Positions 1-9,929 are shown, counted from the stretch's first letter. The stretch is DNA of 64,000 nucleotides from Agrilactobacillus composti DSM 18527 = JCM 14202 (GCF_001436375.1 NZ_AZGA01000002.1:62001-126000), one strand, 5' to 3'. Notes: a model not told the origin generated them from the letters alone. Numbers and translations: made by a program.

Positions 1-1682
1 TTGCTGGTGAAGATAAACAAATGCTGCAATGTTCCTGCAACGGTATTTAAAACAAATTGATCGTTTTCTCGAATACCATTATCTTTTGGATCCTTAGACA
101 CGGAAGCTTGATAAGACCGCAAGCTGCTGCGTTTGAAGTAACCATCGCGGGTAACCGCTACTCGGACCTCTTCATCGCTGACCAGCACACTGGTATTAAT
201 GGTAATGGCTTCAATTTCTTTTTCAATTTGGGTTTTTCTAGGACTAACATATTGCTTTTTGACCCCAAGTGCTTCTTTTTTGATCAGCTTGGCCAAACTT
301 GCAGGATGTTCCAAGATATCTGTGTAGCGCGTGATGTCTTTGGATAATTGATCATGTTCTTTTTGTAGCTCGGTCACATCGGTATTGGTCAAACGATACA
401 GCTGTAAGACAACGATGGCTTCGGCTTGCAATTCTGAAAAACCATAATCAGCTTGCAGCTTTACTTTAGCTGATTTCTTATCTTTACTGGCACGAATCGT
501 CTTAATAACCTTATCCAAAATAGATAAGGCCTTGATCAAGCCTTCAACGATATGTTGCCGGTCTTGCGCTTTTTTAAGATTGTATTGTGTCCGCCGGGTC
601 AAGACATCTTGTTGATGTTGCAAATAGCTTTGCAGGATCTCAACCAAACCAACTTGCTTGGGTCGCATATCTGAAATGGCCACAATATTAAAGTTATAAG
701 TGATCTGAAGATCGGTATTTTTAAATAGGTAGTTTAAAATACCCTGGGCATCTGCTTGCTTTTTTAATTCAATCACAATTGAAAGCCCTAAGCGATCACT
801 CTCATCACGAACTTCGGAAATGCCATCTACTTTTTTCAACACCCGAACTTCATCGATTTTCTTAACTAACTGAGCTTTATTCACATCATATGGAATTTCA
901 GTAATCACGATTTGTTCACGGTGACCTCGAATCGGCACAATTGCTGTCTTAGAGCGCAAAACAGCTTTACCGCGACCGGTAGTATAGGCTTCTTTGATCC
1001 CGGCTAAGCCTTGTAAGATCCCCCCTGTGGGAAAATCTGGTCCCTTAACAAACTGCATTAAGTCAGCCAAATCAGCTTGGGGGTGGTCTACTAGGTAAAC
1101 AAAGGCATCAATGACTTCTCCTAAGTTATGGGGGGGTATTTCCGTCGCATAACCCGCTGAGATTCCGGTTGCCCCATTTACCAACAAATTAGGGAAGCGA
1201 GCCGGTAAAACCGTAGGTTCTTTTTCGGTGTCATCAAAGTTTAAAACCATATCAACGGTATCTTTATCGATATCTCGCAATAATTCCGCTGATATCTTAC
1301 TCAGCCGGGCTTCGGTATACCGCATGGCAGCCGGGGGATCCCCGTCCATGGAACCATTATTACCATGCATTTCAATTAAAGGTTCTCGTAATTTCCAATT
1401 CTGGCTGAGGCGAACCATAGCTTCATAAATAGAGCTATCGCCATGGGGATGAAAGTTACCCATAATATTACCCACAGATTTAGCTGATTTACGAAAAGCT
1501 TTGTCATAGGTATTCCCATCTAAATACATGGCATATAAAATACGCCGTTGAACTGGTTTTAAACCATCGCGAATATCAGGTAAGGCCCGTTCTTGAATAA
1601 TATACTTTGAATATCTGCCAAAACGGTCACCCATGACATCCTCTAAGGATAATTCTTGAATGTTCTGTGCAGCTTTAGCCAA
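1..1682 (-). CDS. parC: DNA topoisomerase IV subunit A (partial, C-terminus off the window)
   Basis: ParC is the DNA-cleaving subunit of topoisomerase IV, which with ParE decatenates daughter chromosomes. The first ~560 residues lie here; the family is usually ~800. The breakage-reunion domain is clear: the quinolone-determining HGDSS..YE segment lies near residues 81-87 and the catalytic tyrosine, in MRYTEARL, is near residue 122. No upstream ATG fits. The likely start is TTG at 1682 (protein begins MAKAAQNIQ), preceded by AAGAAGTGAG and 9 bp after the parE stop, so the two subunits are co-transcribed and probably translationally coupled. QRDR Ser and Glu are the wild-type residues. Confidence 0.95.
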   Translation of the reverse strand, partial: MAKAAQNIQELSLEDVMGDRFGRYSKYIIQERALPDIRDGLKPVQRRILYAMYLDGNTYDKAFRKSAKSVGNIMGNFHPHGDSSIYEAMVRLSQNWKLREPLIEMHGNNGSMDGDPPAAMRYTEARLSKISAELLRDIDKDTVDMVLNFDDTEKEPTVLPARFPNLLVNGATGISAGYATEIPPHNLGEVIDAFVYLVDHPQADLADLMQFVKGPDFPTGGILQGLAGIKEAYTTGRGKAVLRSKTAIVPIRGHREQIVITEIPYDVNKAQLVKKIDEVRVLKKVDGISEVRDESDRLGLSIVIELKKQADAQGILNYLFKNTDLQITYNFNIVAISDMRPKQVGLVEILQSYLQHQQDVLTRRTQYNLKKAQDRQHIVEGLIKALSILDKVIKTIRASKDKKSAKVKLQADYGFSELQAEAIVVLQLYRLTNTDVTELQKEHDQLSKDITRYTDILEHPASLAKLIKKEALGVKKQYVSPRKTQIEKEIEAITINTSVLVSDEEVRVAVTRDGYFKRSSLRSYQASVSKDPKDNGIRENDQFVLNTVAGTLQHLFIFTS

Positions 1683-1691
1683 TTAATTCAC

Positions 1692-3707
1692 TCACTTCTT
1701 AGTTTTATCGAGTTGTTCTAATAAATGTTCATTATCTTGATGCCGGTCAGATTCAGTATCAGAAGCCACATTATGATCCAAAATACTGCCATCTTCTTCT
1801 AAACTGAAGACCACATTGTCTTCGATCCAACGCCGTCTAGGCGCAACTTTATCACCCATTAAGGTGGTGACCCGACGCTCAGCTAGTTGGGCATCATCAA
1901 TCTTGACCCGAATTAACGTCCGGGTCTCAGGATTCATGGTGGTATCCCATAATTGGTCAGCATTCATTTCCCCTAGCCCTTTGAAACGTTGTAAACTGTA
2001 ACCGCGCCCCATTTGCTTGATCTCATGATCTAATTCTTCATCCGTCCAGGCATACGCAATTTTAGTTTTAGCACCACTACCCTTTTGAAGTTTATAAAGA
2101 GGTGGTAGCGCAATATAAATCCGACCATCTTCGATCAATGGTCGCATGTAACGATAAAAGAAGGTTAATAATAGGATCTGAATATGGGCCCCATCGGTAT
2201 CCGCATCGGTCATAATGATGATCTTATCGTAATTGGCATCTTCAAGTGAAAATTCAGCACCAACACCGGCACCAATGGTATGGATCATGGTATTGATTTC
2301 TTCATTATGCAAAATATCGGCTAACTTAGCTTTTTGGGTATTTAATACTTTACCCCGAAGTGGTAAAATCGCTTGGAATTTCCGATCACGGCCTGATTTA
2401 GCAGAACCGCCGGCGGAATCCCCTTCCACCAAGTAAAGTTCATTTTTACTAGCATCTTTCGATTGCGCCGGTGTTAACTTACCAGATAATAAGGTGTCGG
2501 TCTTCTTACGACGCTTGCCGGAACGGCTTTCTTCACGGGCTTTTCGAGCAGCTTCTCGAGCTTCACGGGCTTTGATCGCCTTTTTGACCAACAGCTGGCC
2601 CAAATCGCCATTTTCCATTAAGAAAAAGCCCATTTGCTCAGCAACCACCGCATCAGTGGCCGTCCGTGCCTGGGGCGTTCCCAGTTTACCTTTGGTCTGG
2701 CCTTCAAATTGCAGAATTTCTTCAGGGATACGCACCGATAATACGGCAGATAATCCTTCTCGGACATCGGAACCTTCGAGATTTTTATCCCGATCTTTTA
2801 AAAGATTCACCTTGCGCGCATAGTCATTAAAGGCTTTGGTCAAACCAGATTTCATGCCGGCTTCATGGGTACCCCCATCACCTGTCCGAACATTATTCAC
2901 AAAGGAAATAATATTTTCCGAATAGCCATCATTGTATTGACCTGCAAATTCAATTTCCATACCATCTTTTTGGCCTTCAAAATAAAAGACATTACCTAGG
3001 GTATCTTTATCTTCATTAAGATAACCTACAAAGGCCTTGATGCCATCTTCGTAATGATAAACTTCAGCTTTGCCGCTACGTTCATCTGTCAGCGTGATTT
3101 TAACGCCCTTTAATAAGAAAGCTGACTCCCGCAATCGCTCTGCCAAGGTATCAAAACTAAATTTAATGGTTGTAAAAATCGTGGGATCTGGTTTAAAGGT
3201 AATCGTCGTGCCGTTTGGTTCATTGACTTTACCAAGCTTTTTTAAAGTTCCCTTGGGATGTCCCCCATTTTCAAAGGTTTCCTCAAAGGCTTCTTTATCT
3301 CGAACAACGCGGACTTTAAGCCATGCGGATAACGCATTGACAACCGAAGCTCCGACCCCATGCAGGCCACCAGAAGTTTTATAGGTATTTTGCGTGAATT
3401 TACCGCCAGCATGAAGAACCGTTAAAATAACTTCGATAGTCGGGACACCTGACTTGTGCATGCCCGTGGGCATGCCCCGACCAAAATCTTGAACAGTCAA
3501 GCTATTGTCAGCATGGATGGTCACATTGATCTCTTTGCCAAATCCGGCTAATGCTTCATCCACGGCATTATCAACGATTTCATAAACCAAATGGTGCAGG
3601 CCACGATAATCCGTGGAGCCAATATACATGCCAGGTCGCTTTCTGACAGCTTCTAAACCCTCAAGGACCTGAATAGAGGTATCATTATAGTCATTAGTTT
3701 GTTTCAT
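1692..3707 (-). CDS. parE: DNA topoisomerase IV subunit B
   Basis: ParE is the ATPase subunit of topoisomerase IV. The 671-residue protein has a GHKL ATPase domain at the N-terminus (GLEAVRKRPGMYIGS near 18-32, EIVDNAVDEA near 43), a transducer domain, a TOPRIM domain with EGDSAGGSA near 428 and the metal-binding DADTDG near 497, and the C-terminal GLGEM region. EGDSAGGSA is shared with GyrB. I assign ParE rather than GyrB from the parC partner and the neighbouring plsY, an arrangement usual in Firmicutes. The ATG has an AAGGAG Shine-Dalgarno. A perfect short palindrome lies in the leader at 3731-3748. Confidence 0.96.
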   Translation of the reverse strand: MKQTNDYNDTSIQVLEGLEAVRKRPGMYIGSTDYRGLHHLVYEIVDNAVDEALAGFGKEINVTIHADNSLTVQDFGRGMPTGMHKSGVPTIEVILTVLHAGGKFTQNTYKTSGGLHGVGASVVNALSAWLKVRVVRDKEAFEETFENGGHPKGTLKKLGKVNEPNGTTITFKPDPTIFTTIKFSFDTLAERLRESAFLLKGVKITLTDERSGKAEVYHYEDGIKAFVGYLNEDKDTLGNVFYFEGQKDGMEIEFAGQYNDGYSENIISFVNNVRTGDGGTHEAGMKSGLTKAFNDYARKVNLLKDRDKNLEGSDVREGLSAVLSVRIPEEILQFEGQTKGKLGTPQARTATDAVVAEQMGFFLMENGDLGQLLVKKAIKAREAREAARKAREESRSGKRRKKTDTLLSGKLTPAQSKDASKNELYLVEGDSAGGSAKSGRDRKFQAILPLRGKVLNTQKAKLADILHNEEINTMIHTIGAGVGAEFSLEDANYDKIIIMTDADTDGAHIQILLLTFFYRYMRPLIEDGRIYIALPPLYKLQKGSGAKTKIAYAWTDEELDHEIKQMGRGYSLQRFKGLGEMNADQLWDTTMNPETRTLIRVKIDDAQLAERRVTTLMGDKVAPRRRWIEDNVVFSLEEDGSILDHNVASDTESDRHQDNEHLLEQLDKTKK

Positions 3708-3730
3708 TCAATTAAACTCCTTAATTTAAA

Positions 3731-3748
3731 TGGGAACTAATATTCCCA
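3731..3748. repeat. Perfect inverted repeat in the parE-plsY divergent region
   Basis: TGGGAA, a 6-base spacer, then TTCCCA form a perfect inverted repeat 24 bp upstream of the parE start, just before its ribosome binding site. It is too short and lacks a T-run, so it is not a terminator. It could be an operator or an RNA hairpin in the parE leader. No protein is assigned. Confidence 0.4.
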
Positions 3749-3849
3749 CAGCAGAACTAAGCTTACGCAAGAATTTCCTAAATTTCAAGTAAAAAATGTA
3801 TTTTCAGAAAAGTAATGCTAAAATATATAAATACATATAGGAGGTTAAA

Positions 3850-4461
3850 ATGGAAATTGCACTGTTAGTCATTCTATCATATTTAATCGGTTCTTTCCCT
3901 TCTGGGGTTATTATTGGTCGTCTCTTTTTTCATAAGGACATTCGAAATTACGGCAGTGGCAACATCGGTACCACCAATACCTTTAGAGTATTGGGAAAAC
4001 CAGCTGGTATTATTGTATTGATCATGGACATCTCAAAGGGCGTTATTGGGACCAGTCTACCCCTTTGGCTAGGTTATGGCCATACCTACTTGATGTTAGT
4101 CGCAGGTGCCGCTGCGGTGATTGGCCATTGTTACTCTATTTTTTTAAAGTTCACCGGTGGCAAAGCCGTCGCTGCCAGTGCGGGAATATTGCTGGCTTAT
4201 GAGCCCAGATTTTTTATTGTTGCCGTCCTGATTTTTTTGGTGCTAGTTTTGCTAAGTAGTATGGTGTCCCTAGCTAGTATTCTTGGTTCTATTTTAATTG
4301 TACTGTTGTCGCTATTCTTAAAAGACCCAATTTTTACTGCTTTTTTGGCAATAATTGCTTGTCTTTTAATTTACCGGCATCGCAGCAATATTAGCCGTAT
4401 TAAAAATGGTAACGAAAGTCTAGTACCTTTTGGCCTCGTTTATCATCTAAAAAAAAACTGA
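3850..4461 (+). CDS. plsY: Acyl-phosphate--glycerol-3-phosphate acyltransferase
   Basis: PlsY is an integral membrane enzyme that transfers the acyl group of acyl-phosphate to glycerol-3-phosphate, giving lysophosphatidic acid, the first step of phospholipid synthesis in Gram-positives. The 203-residue protein has five or more hydrophobic segments and the three PlsY motifs: GSGNIGTTN near 35-43, GHCYSIFLKFTGGK near 92-105, and a basic C-terminal loop, RHRSNISRIKNGNE. The ATG follows AGGAGG at 6 bp spacing. It is transcribed divergently from parE and ends in a strong terminator. Motif 2 has KAVAAS where the family more often has KGVATS, a conservative change. Confidence 0.95.
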   Translation: MEIALLVILSYLIGSFPSGVIIGRLFFHKDIRNYGSGNIGTTNTFRVLGKPAGIIVLIMDISKGVIGTSLPLWLGYGHTYLMLVAGAAAVIGHCYSIFLKFTGGKAVAASAGILLAYEPRFFIVAVLIFLVLVLLSSMVSLASILGSILIVLLSLFLKDPIFTAFLAIIACLLIYRHRSNISRIKNGNESLVPFGLVYHLKKN

Positions 4462-4504
4462 GTAAATAATTCATCACATTAAGCTTTAAAAGCTAATCAC
4501 AAGC

Positions 4505-4544
4505 AAAGACCGGGACAATGTTAAATCTGCCGCCGGTCTTTTTT
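4505..4544 (+). terminator. Rho-independent terminator of plsY
   Basis: AAAGACCGG (4505-4513) pairs with CCGGTCTTT (4533-4541), and the T-run continues to 4544. The loop is about 19 bases. It sits 43 bp after the plsY stop and faces the end of the galM-like gene. Confidence 0.8.
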
Positions 4545-4578
4545 GTGCCTGTTCACTTGTTCAAACAATCAATTCATA

Positions 4579-5463
4579 TTAAAAAATGGCGATACGATAA
4601 CGGGATGTGTAGTGATCTTGTGGTGCTAATTTTCGAATCGCATGTTTTTTAGTGAAATCTCCATTAGAATTTTCACCATCCGCAATGCCCCACCACGGTT
4701 CTAGACAAATAAAATCACCAGTTTTAGGATAACTGGACCAAATCCCCATATAAGGGCCATCATTGACCATGACTTCAATATAGTGGGTTGATTTATCGGT
4801 CTTGATACGGAAAGTATCACCTTGACCCAATAATTCCAAAATCCAAGCATCATTTTCAAAAAGATCATGGGACAACATGATATCCGCATCAGTCGCGGTT
4901 AAAGTGCGGTGATCAAAATCAATCAGTTTACTTTCAGCGTTGATTGGAACGCGAATTCGTGATTTTCTTGGGGAGAAGTTCAAGTAATAATCCTCAAATT
5001 TCGTATCTGGTACAAAAGGCACCTTAAAGCCAGGATGACCCCCGATGGCATAATACAAAGGCTGATCATCACTAGGATTAGTCACCGTATAGCGGACTTT
5101 GATCAGATTATTAACCAAGCTATAACGAATCTTTAAATTGAAAGCAAAGGGGTAAACAGCCCGAGATTTTGTATCGTCGACTAACTGAAAAATAACTTCA
5201 GTCTCACTTTTCGAGATAACTTGAAAATCCCGGTCCCGGGCAAAACCATGTTGAGTCATATGGTAGGTCTTCCCCTGGTAAGTGTATGTATCGTCTTTTA
5301 GTTTACCAACTATCGGAAACAATACTGGCGCATGCCGCCCCCAGATCTTAGGATCTCCGTCCCAAAGATGTTCAATCTGTGCATTCTTGTCAAAAAGACT
5401 TTGTAATTCAGCACCGTGTTCAGCAATTGTTGCCTTAATAAAGTCATTTTCAATTGTGACCAT
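4579..5463 (-). CDS. Aldose 1-epimerase family protein (LacX/GalM-like)
   Basis: This 294-residue cytoplasmic protein belongs to the aldose epimerase superfamily and most resembles the lactococcal LacX branch. Family members interconvert the anomers of hexoses or phosphosugars. Visible features are the N-terminal ATIAEHGAELQSL strand, WGRHAPVLFPIVG near 42-54, the GGHPGF segment with the likely catalytic histidine in mid-protein, and a C-terminal LEPWWGIADG. It is the last gene of the hslV-hslU cluster, 21 bp after hslU, and its ATG follows GGGAGTG. The exact sugar substrate cannot be read from sequence, and the link to HslUV is positional only. Confidence 0.85.
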   Translation of the reverse strand: MVTIENDFIKATIAEHGAELQSLFDKNAQIEHLWDGDPKIWGRHAPVLFPIVGKLKDDTYTYQGKTYHMTQHGFARDRDFQVISKSETEVIFQLVDDTKSRAVYPFAFNLKIRYSLVNNLIKVRYTVTNPSDDQPLYYAIGGHPGFKVPFVPDTKFEDYYLNFSPRKSRIRVPINAESKLIDFDHRTLTATDADIMLSHDLFENDAWILELLGQGDTFRIKTDKSTHYIEVMVNDGPYMGIWSSYPKTGDFICLEPWWGIADGENSNGDFTKKHAIRKLAPQDHYTSRYRIAIF

Positions 5464-5484
5464 TATTAAATCACTCCCAATATC

Positions 5485-6900
5485 TTATAAAATGTAGCGG
5501 GTCATATCTTTGTCCTTCACAATATTACCAATGCGATCATTGACATATTTCTCGGTAATTGTAATATCACCCATTTGCATGTCAGGGCCTTCATATAATA
5601 CTTCTTCTAGCAGTTTTTCAAGAATTGTTGCTAACCGTCTAGCACCAATGTTTTCAGTCCCGTGGTTCACGTCATAGGCTGTTTTAGCAATGACTTGAAT
5701 TGCTTCTTTGGTAAAGGTCAGCTTAATCCCATCCACACCAATTAAAGCCATGTATTGCTTCAATAAAGCATTGTCTGGTTCAGTTAAAATACGAACAAAG
5801 TCTTCTTCAGTTAAATCATTTAATTCAACGCGAATTGGGAAGCGGCCTTGCAATTCAGCAATCAAATCACTGGGTTTGGATGCTGCAAAGGCGCCAGAAG
5901 CAATAAATAATATATGGTCCGTATTGATCATGCCATATTTGGTATTGATCTGTGAACCTTCAACAATTGGTAAAATATCTCTTTGAACCCCTTCGCGGGA
6001 AACTTCACCTGAGTTTTGCTTCTGACCAGCGGTAATCTTATCAAATTCGTCAATAAAGATAATTCCAGAAGTTTCAGCGCGAACGATAGCATCTTGATAA
6101 ATGTCATCATGATTAACCAATTTATCGGATTCTTGTTGAATTAAGACTTCCCGGGCTTCTTTAACAGGTAGTGTCCGTTGAATTTGCTTCTTAGGCATCA
6201 TTGAACCAAGCATATCACTCATGTCAATCCCCATTTGGCCCATCATGTCATTCATTGGACCAACTTTTTTGGGCTCATCCATGGTGATCGTAACTTCCTT
6301 GTCTTCTAACAGACCTTTATCCAACTGTTCTTTGACGCTTAAGCGTTGATCACGGATTGTGTCGTTGACTTCTTCTTCGGGTTCTTGATTCTGCGGCGTA
6401 TCCCCATTTTGTAGGTTACTAAACATGTTCATCATTTCTTGCAGACCGTTTTGCCGCTGTTCCTTTTTAATCCCAGGCACTAATAGTTTAACTAAGCGCT
6501 TGTCGGCGGCTGCGGCGGCTGTGGCTCGCACATGTTTAAATTGTTCTTTTTCTTCCATCCGTACCGAAATGTCTGCTAAGTCCCGGACCATGGATTCCAC
6601 ATCACGGCCCACATAACCAACCTCAGTAAATTTGGTAGCTTCTACTTTAATGAAAGGTGCTGACACAATATTAGCCAGCCGTCTGGCAATTTCTGTTTTA
6701 CCAACCCCAGTTGGGCCAATCATTAACAGATTCTTAGGCGTGATGTCTTGTTGCATTTGTGGAGATAATTGTGTGCGCCGATAACGGTTATACAAAGCAA
6801 TGGCCACAGCCTTTTTAGCTTCTTGTTGGCCGACAATATAATGATCTAATTCTTTTACGATTTCTTTTGGTGTTCTATTCATTTGTTCCAAGTCTCTCAC
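5485..6900 (-). CDS. hslU: ATP-dependent protease ATPase subunit HslU (ClpY)
   Basis: HslU is the AAA+ unfoldase that feeds substrates to the HslV peptidase. Walker [10 protein letters not shown], lies near 62-70, Walker B, IIFIDEFDKI, near 281, and a glutamine- and acid-rich I-domain lies between about 150 and 260. The C-terminus (DMTRYIL) resembles the tail that docks into HslV. The start is uncertain. A GTG at 6900 overlaps the hslV stop as GTGA but has AAGGAG only 2 bp away; a TTG at 6891 and an ATG at 6882 (MNRTPKEIV) have longer spacing and match the usual N-terminus better. In any case it is coupled to hslV. Confidence 0.95.
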   Translation of the reverse strand: MRDLEQMNRTPKEIVKELDHYIVGQQEAKKAVAIALYNRYRRTQLSPQMQQDITPKNLLMIGPTGVGKTEIARRLANIVSAPFIKVEATKFTEVGYVGRDVESMVRDLADISVRMEEKEQFKHVRATAAAAADKRLVKLLVPGIKKEQRQNGLQEMMNMFSNLQNGDTPQNQEPEEEVNDTIRDQRLSVKEQLDKGLLEDKEVTITMDEPKKVGPMNDMMGQMGIDMSDMLGSMMPKKQIQRTLPVKEAREVLIQQESDKLVNHDDIYQDAIVRAETSGIIFIDEFDKITAGQKQNSGEVSREGVQRDILPIVEGSQINTKYGMINTDHILFIASGAFAASKPSDLIAELQGRFPIRVELNDLTEEDFVRILTEPDNALLKQYMALIGVDGIKLTFTKEAIQVIAKTAYDVNHGTENIGARRLATILEKLLEEVLYEGPDMQMGDITITEKYVNDRIGNIVKDKDMTRYIL

Positions 6901-7430
6901 TTCTCCTTAAAATCATCGGCAATCACGTTGTGGTTGGTAAAAATGTCAATGTCGGCTGCAATATTGATTGCATCAATGGCAATTTCTTTAGCAGCCATAT
7001 CTTTGGCGTGATGGGTCATGGCAATGGCGGCAGCTTGCGCAAAGTTGCCCCCGGAACCAATCGCCACCACGTTGTCATCAGGATCAATGACTTCACCGTT
7101 ACCAGAAATCACTAACAAGTTATCCTTGTCCATAGCAATCAAGAGCGCTTCTAATTTTTGTAAAGTGGGATCCTTGCGCCAGTCTTGGGCTAATTCAACG
7201 GCAGCTCGTTTCAAATTGCCGGAATAAGATTCTAATTTTTTTTCAAGCCAATCAGATAGTGTAAAGGCATCTGCGACACCACCGGCAAAACCGATGATGA
7301 CATTGCCATTGTAGATCCGTCTTACTTTTTGCGCGGTACCCTTCATGATATATTTTTCAGCCATGGTAACTTGGCCGTCACCGGCAATGGCTGTTTCATT
7401 ATTATGCTTAACTGCAACAATTGTTGTCAT
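6897..7430 (-). CDS. hslV: ATP-dependent protease peptidase subunit HslV (ClpQ)
   Basis: HslV is the proteasome-like peptidase of the HslUV complex. From the ATG at 7430 (GGAGG upstream, good spacing) the protein is 177 residues and begins MTTIVAV, so after Met removal Thr becomes the N-terminal nucleophile; starts further upstream would bury it. IAGDGQVTM, IGFAGGVADAFTL and IGSGGNFAQAAA are all present. It has the E. coli-like N-terminus rather than the extended, serine-type N-terminus I recall for B. subtilis ClpQ. A weak inverted repeat, CTAAG-N7-CTTAG, lies just before the Shine-Dalgarno (7449-7465 region). Confidence 0.96.
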   Translation of the reverse strand: MTTIVAVKHNNETAIAGDGQVTMAEKYIMKGTAQKVRRIYNGNVIIGFAGGVADAFTLSDWLEKKLESYSGNLKRAAVELAQDWRKDPTLQKLEALLIAMDKDNLLVISGNGEVIDPDDNVVAIGSGGNFAQAAAIAMTHHAKDMAAKEIAIDAINIAADIDIFTNHNVIADDFKEK

Positions 7431-7483
7431 TAGAAAGCCTCCAAATCTAAGCAATTTACTTAGTCATTATTATTTGAATTTTA

Positions 7484-8392
7484 TTAATCACTGGCTCTGG
7501 GAAAATATTTACGATAATCCTTTTGCAAATGGGTCATCGTGACATGGGTATAAATTTGCGTTGACGACAAACTGGCATGTCCCAATAATTCTTGGACAGT
7601 CCGTAAATCTGCCCCATTTTCTAACATCTGGGTCGCAAAGGTATGGCGGATCATGTGGGGATGAATATCACCTGTTAACGCAGTTTTTTTGATCCGCTGG
7701 GATAAAATATAAGCCAATCCCCTAGTCGTCAGGCCCTGGCCCCGCTGATTCACAAAAATGACATTATGCGCTAAATGCAACTTTGTCAACAGTGGTTGCC
7801 GGCTTTGTTGTAAATAAACCTCAAGGGCAGCCTTCGCGTAGCGACCAAAGGGCACATAACGATCTTTATTCCCTTTGCCATGAACCAATACGATCTGCTT
7901 ATCCCAATCAAGTTGTGGCAAGGTTAAATTCACCAGTTCAAAAGCCCGCATACCCGTGGCATAAAGCAATTCAATGATTGCCTTATCCCGCCGATCGGCA
8001 AATGTTTCCCCATCACAAGCTTTAAGTAAAGCCAGCATTTCCTTACCGTAAAAAAATTGCGGTAAGCGTTTCGCTTGTTTCTTCGTAGCAACACCTATAA
8101 ATGGCGTGTTATTGGAAAGTTGTTGCTGATTTAAAAAATTATAGAAAGTACGTAAACTAGAGACTTTTCGGGCCACCGTACTGGCGGCCAAGTCAGCTTG
8201 ATCCAAGGTGTTTAAAAAACTCGAAACATCTAAGCCGTCAATTTTAGCAAAAGATTTAGCTTGATCATTAGCCGTGACGATTTTTTCAAAGTTTTGAATA
8301 TCCCGTTGATAAGCCAGCACTGTATTTGCTGAATACTGTCGCTCATAGCGGAGATAATCAAGAAACTGTTTGACCCATTTTATTTCAAACAT
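7484..8392 (-). CDS. xerC: Tyrosine recombinase XerC
   Basis: XerC is one half of the XerCD recombinase that resolves chromosome dimers at dif. The 302-residue protein has an N-terminal SAM-like core-binding domain (to ~105) and a C-terminal catalytic domain. All catalytic residues are visible: Arg149 in ATGMRAFEL, Lys173 in HGKGNKDR, His246 and Arg249 in HPHMIRH, His272 in LGHASL, and the nucleophile Tyr281 in IYTH. Its place between trmFO and hslV identifies it as XerC; the second recombinase at 38298-39188 is XerD. The start codon follows directly on a hairpin and T-run that contain the Shine-Dalgarno (8393-8443). Confidence 0.94.
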   Translation of the reverse strand: MFEIKWVKQFLDYLRYERQYSANTVLAYQRDIQNFEKIVTANDQAKSFAKIDGLDVSSFLNTLDQADLAASTVARKVSSLRTFYNFLNQQQLSNNTPFIGVATKKQAKRLPQFFYGKEMLALLKACDGETFADRRDKAIIELLYATGMRAFELVNLTLPQLDWDKQIVLVHGKGNKDRYVPFGRYAKAALEVYLQQSRQPLLTKLHLAHNVIFVNQRGQGLTTRGLAYILSQRIKKTALTGDIHPHMIRHTFATQMLENGADLRTVQELLGHASLSSTQIYTHVTMTHLQKDYRKYFPRASD

Positions 8393-8443
8393 AAAAAAGC
8401 CTCCCGTACTTGCTTTAATAAGCTTAACACAAGCAACGAGAGG
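8393..8443 (-). terminator. Terminator-like hairpin that embeds the xerC Shine-Dalgarno
   Basis: In the minus-strand RNA, CCTCTCGT and TGCTT (8443-8431) pair with AAGCA and ACGGGAGG (8415-8400), leaving a 3-base bulge. After one C come six U residues and then the xerC AUG. The 3' arm contains the only good Shine-Dalgarno of xerC, GGGAGG. The hairpin starts 12 bases after the trmFO stop, so it may terminate trmFO transcripts, mask xerC translation, or both. Confidence 0.6.
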
Positions 8444-8455
8444 TTGAAAAGGACT

Positions 8456-9787
8456 TCAGACTGATATTGATTGATTCAACTGGTCTTGAATAAATTGGTC
8501 CATATCGCTTAAGGCGCGCTCAGCTAAAGCCTGATTGCGTTCTTTTTTGTCACGAATCTTTTGTGGTAAAGCTTGCAGAATACCAAAATTTGCATTGATT
8601 GGTTGAAAGTGTTTGCCGCTGGTATGAGTAATATAGTAGGCCATTGCACCCATCATCGTGGTCTCAGGAACTGTCAGCAGCGCTTGTTCTGACGCAAGTC
8701 TAGCAGCATTAAGACCAGCGATTAAGCCACTGGCTGTTGATTCAACGTAGCCTTCGACCCCAGTCATTTGACCGGCAAAAAATAGTTGTTGATTTTTCTT
8801 GGAACGATAAGTTTGCTCTAAAACTTCAGGGGATTTCATAAAGGTATTGCGGTGCATAACCCCATAGCGGACAATTTGCACATGTTCTAGACCGGGGATC
8901 ATTTGGAATACCCGTTTTTGTTCGCCCCATTTTAAATGCGTCTGGAAACCAACGATATTATAAAGACTAGCAGCCGCATTATCTTGGCGTAATTGAATGA
9001 CTGCATAAGGCCGTTTCCCAGTTTTAGGATCTTCTAAGCCCACGGGTTTCAAAGGTCCAAATAACATTGTTTTAATACCCCGTTTGGCCATCACTTCAAT
9101 AGGCATGCAACCTTCAAAGAACTTCTCTTTTTCAAATTCATGTCCCGGCGCAACTTCAGCATGGATCAAGGCATCATAAAATGCTTCGAATTCGGCCTTA
9201 TCCATGGGGCAGTTCAAGTAAGCAGCTTCGCCTTTATCATAACGAGATTTTAAATATACCTTGTTTCGATCAATGGTACTGCCATCCAAAATTGGTGCAG
9301 CCGCATCATAGAAGTACAGACCATCAGAACCATTTAAGGTTTTGATCCGTTCTGCCAACCCACTACCTGTTAAAGGTCCAGTGGCCACAACTGTGATACC
9401 CTCTGGAAAATCAGTTAATTCTTCATTAATAACTGTCACATTCGGCAAGGCTTTGATTTTAGCCGTTATTTCAGCTGAAAATGGTTCTCGATCAACGGCC
9501 AATGCCCCACCGGCCGGTACTGCATTGTGATCAGCAGCAGCCATGACCACAGAATTCAAATGGCGCATTTCTTCTTTTAAGAGACCGGCACCATTCGTGA
9601 TTTGATTGGCCCGCAAAGAATTGGTACAAACCAACTCAGCGAATTGTGCTGTATGGTGGGCGGGTGTCATGGTATTAGGTCGCATCTCATAAAGTCTAAC
9701 ATCTACGCCATGGCTCGCAATTTGCCAAGCAGCTTCACTACCTGCTAAGCCAGCACCAATGACGTTTACAAAAGGTTTTGCTGTCAT
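8456..9787 (-). CDS. trmFO: Methylenetetrahydrofolate--tRNA-(uracil-5-)-methyltransferase TrmFO
   Basis: TrmFO is the flavin- and folate-dependent enzyme that makes 5-methyluridine at position 54 of the tRNA T-loop. The 443-residue protein has the FAD-binding Rossmann motif [12 protein letters not shown] near 9-20, the conserved [11 protein letters not shown] segment with Cys54, and a second conserved cysteine in LNCPMDK. The C-terminal [18 protein letters not shown] is a family signature. Length is normal. It lies between topA and xerC, as in many Firmicutes. The 142 bp before its start contain the topA terminator, so it probably has its own promoter. Confidence 0.95.
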   Translation of the reverse strand: MTAKPFVNVIGAGLAGSEAAWQIASHGVDVRLYEMRPNTMTPAHHTAQFAELVCTNSLRANQITNGAGLLKEEMRHLNSVVMAAADHNAVPAGGALAVDREPFSAEITAKIKALPNVTVINEELTDFPEGITVVATGPLTGSGLAERIKTLNGSDGLYFYDAAAPILDGSTIDRNKVYLKSRYDKGEAAYLNCPMDKAEFEAFYDALIHAEVAPGHEFEKEKFFEGCMPIEVMAKRGIKTMLFGPLKPVGLEDPKTGKRPYAVIQLRQDNAAASLYNIVGFQTHLKWGEQKRVFQMIPGLEHVQIVRYGVMHRNTFMKSPEVLEQTYRSKKNQQLFFAGQMTGVEGYVESTASGLIAGLNAARLASEQALLTVPETTMMGAMAYYITHTSGKHFQPINANFGILQALPQKIRDKKERNQALAERALSDMDQFIQDQLNQSISV

Positions 9788-9888
9788 ACGAATACCTCAT
9801 TCTTTATTATTTTCAATATTTTGTTATTATATCATGGTTTTGTTCTTTAGTTTAATATTTCGAATGCGTTATTTTGAAAAATTTAACT

Positions 9889-9924
9889 AAAAAAATACAA
9901 TTCAAAGCTGAACTGTATTTTTTT
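9889..9924 (-). terminator. Rho-independent terminator of topA
   Basis: Two 14-base arms (9891-9904 and 9909-9922) pair around an AAGC loop, with one position that is G-U in the minus-strand RNA but a mismatch on the plus strand. T-runs flank it. It begins a few bases after the topA stop, so it works best for topA. Confidence 0.75.
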
Positions 9925-9929
9925 GACCT

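Noticed and set aside
1692-3707. Possible GyrB instead of ParE
   Set aside because: EGDSAGGSA is shared, but the adjacent parC and plsY and the absence of dnaN/recF neighbours fit ParE.
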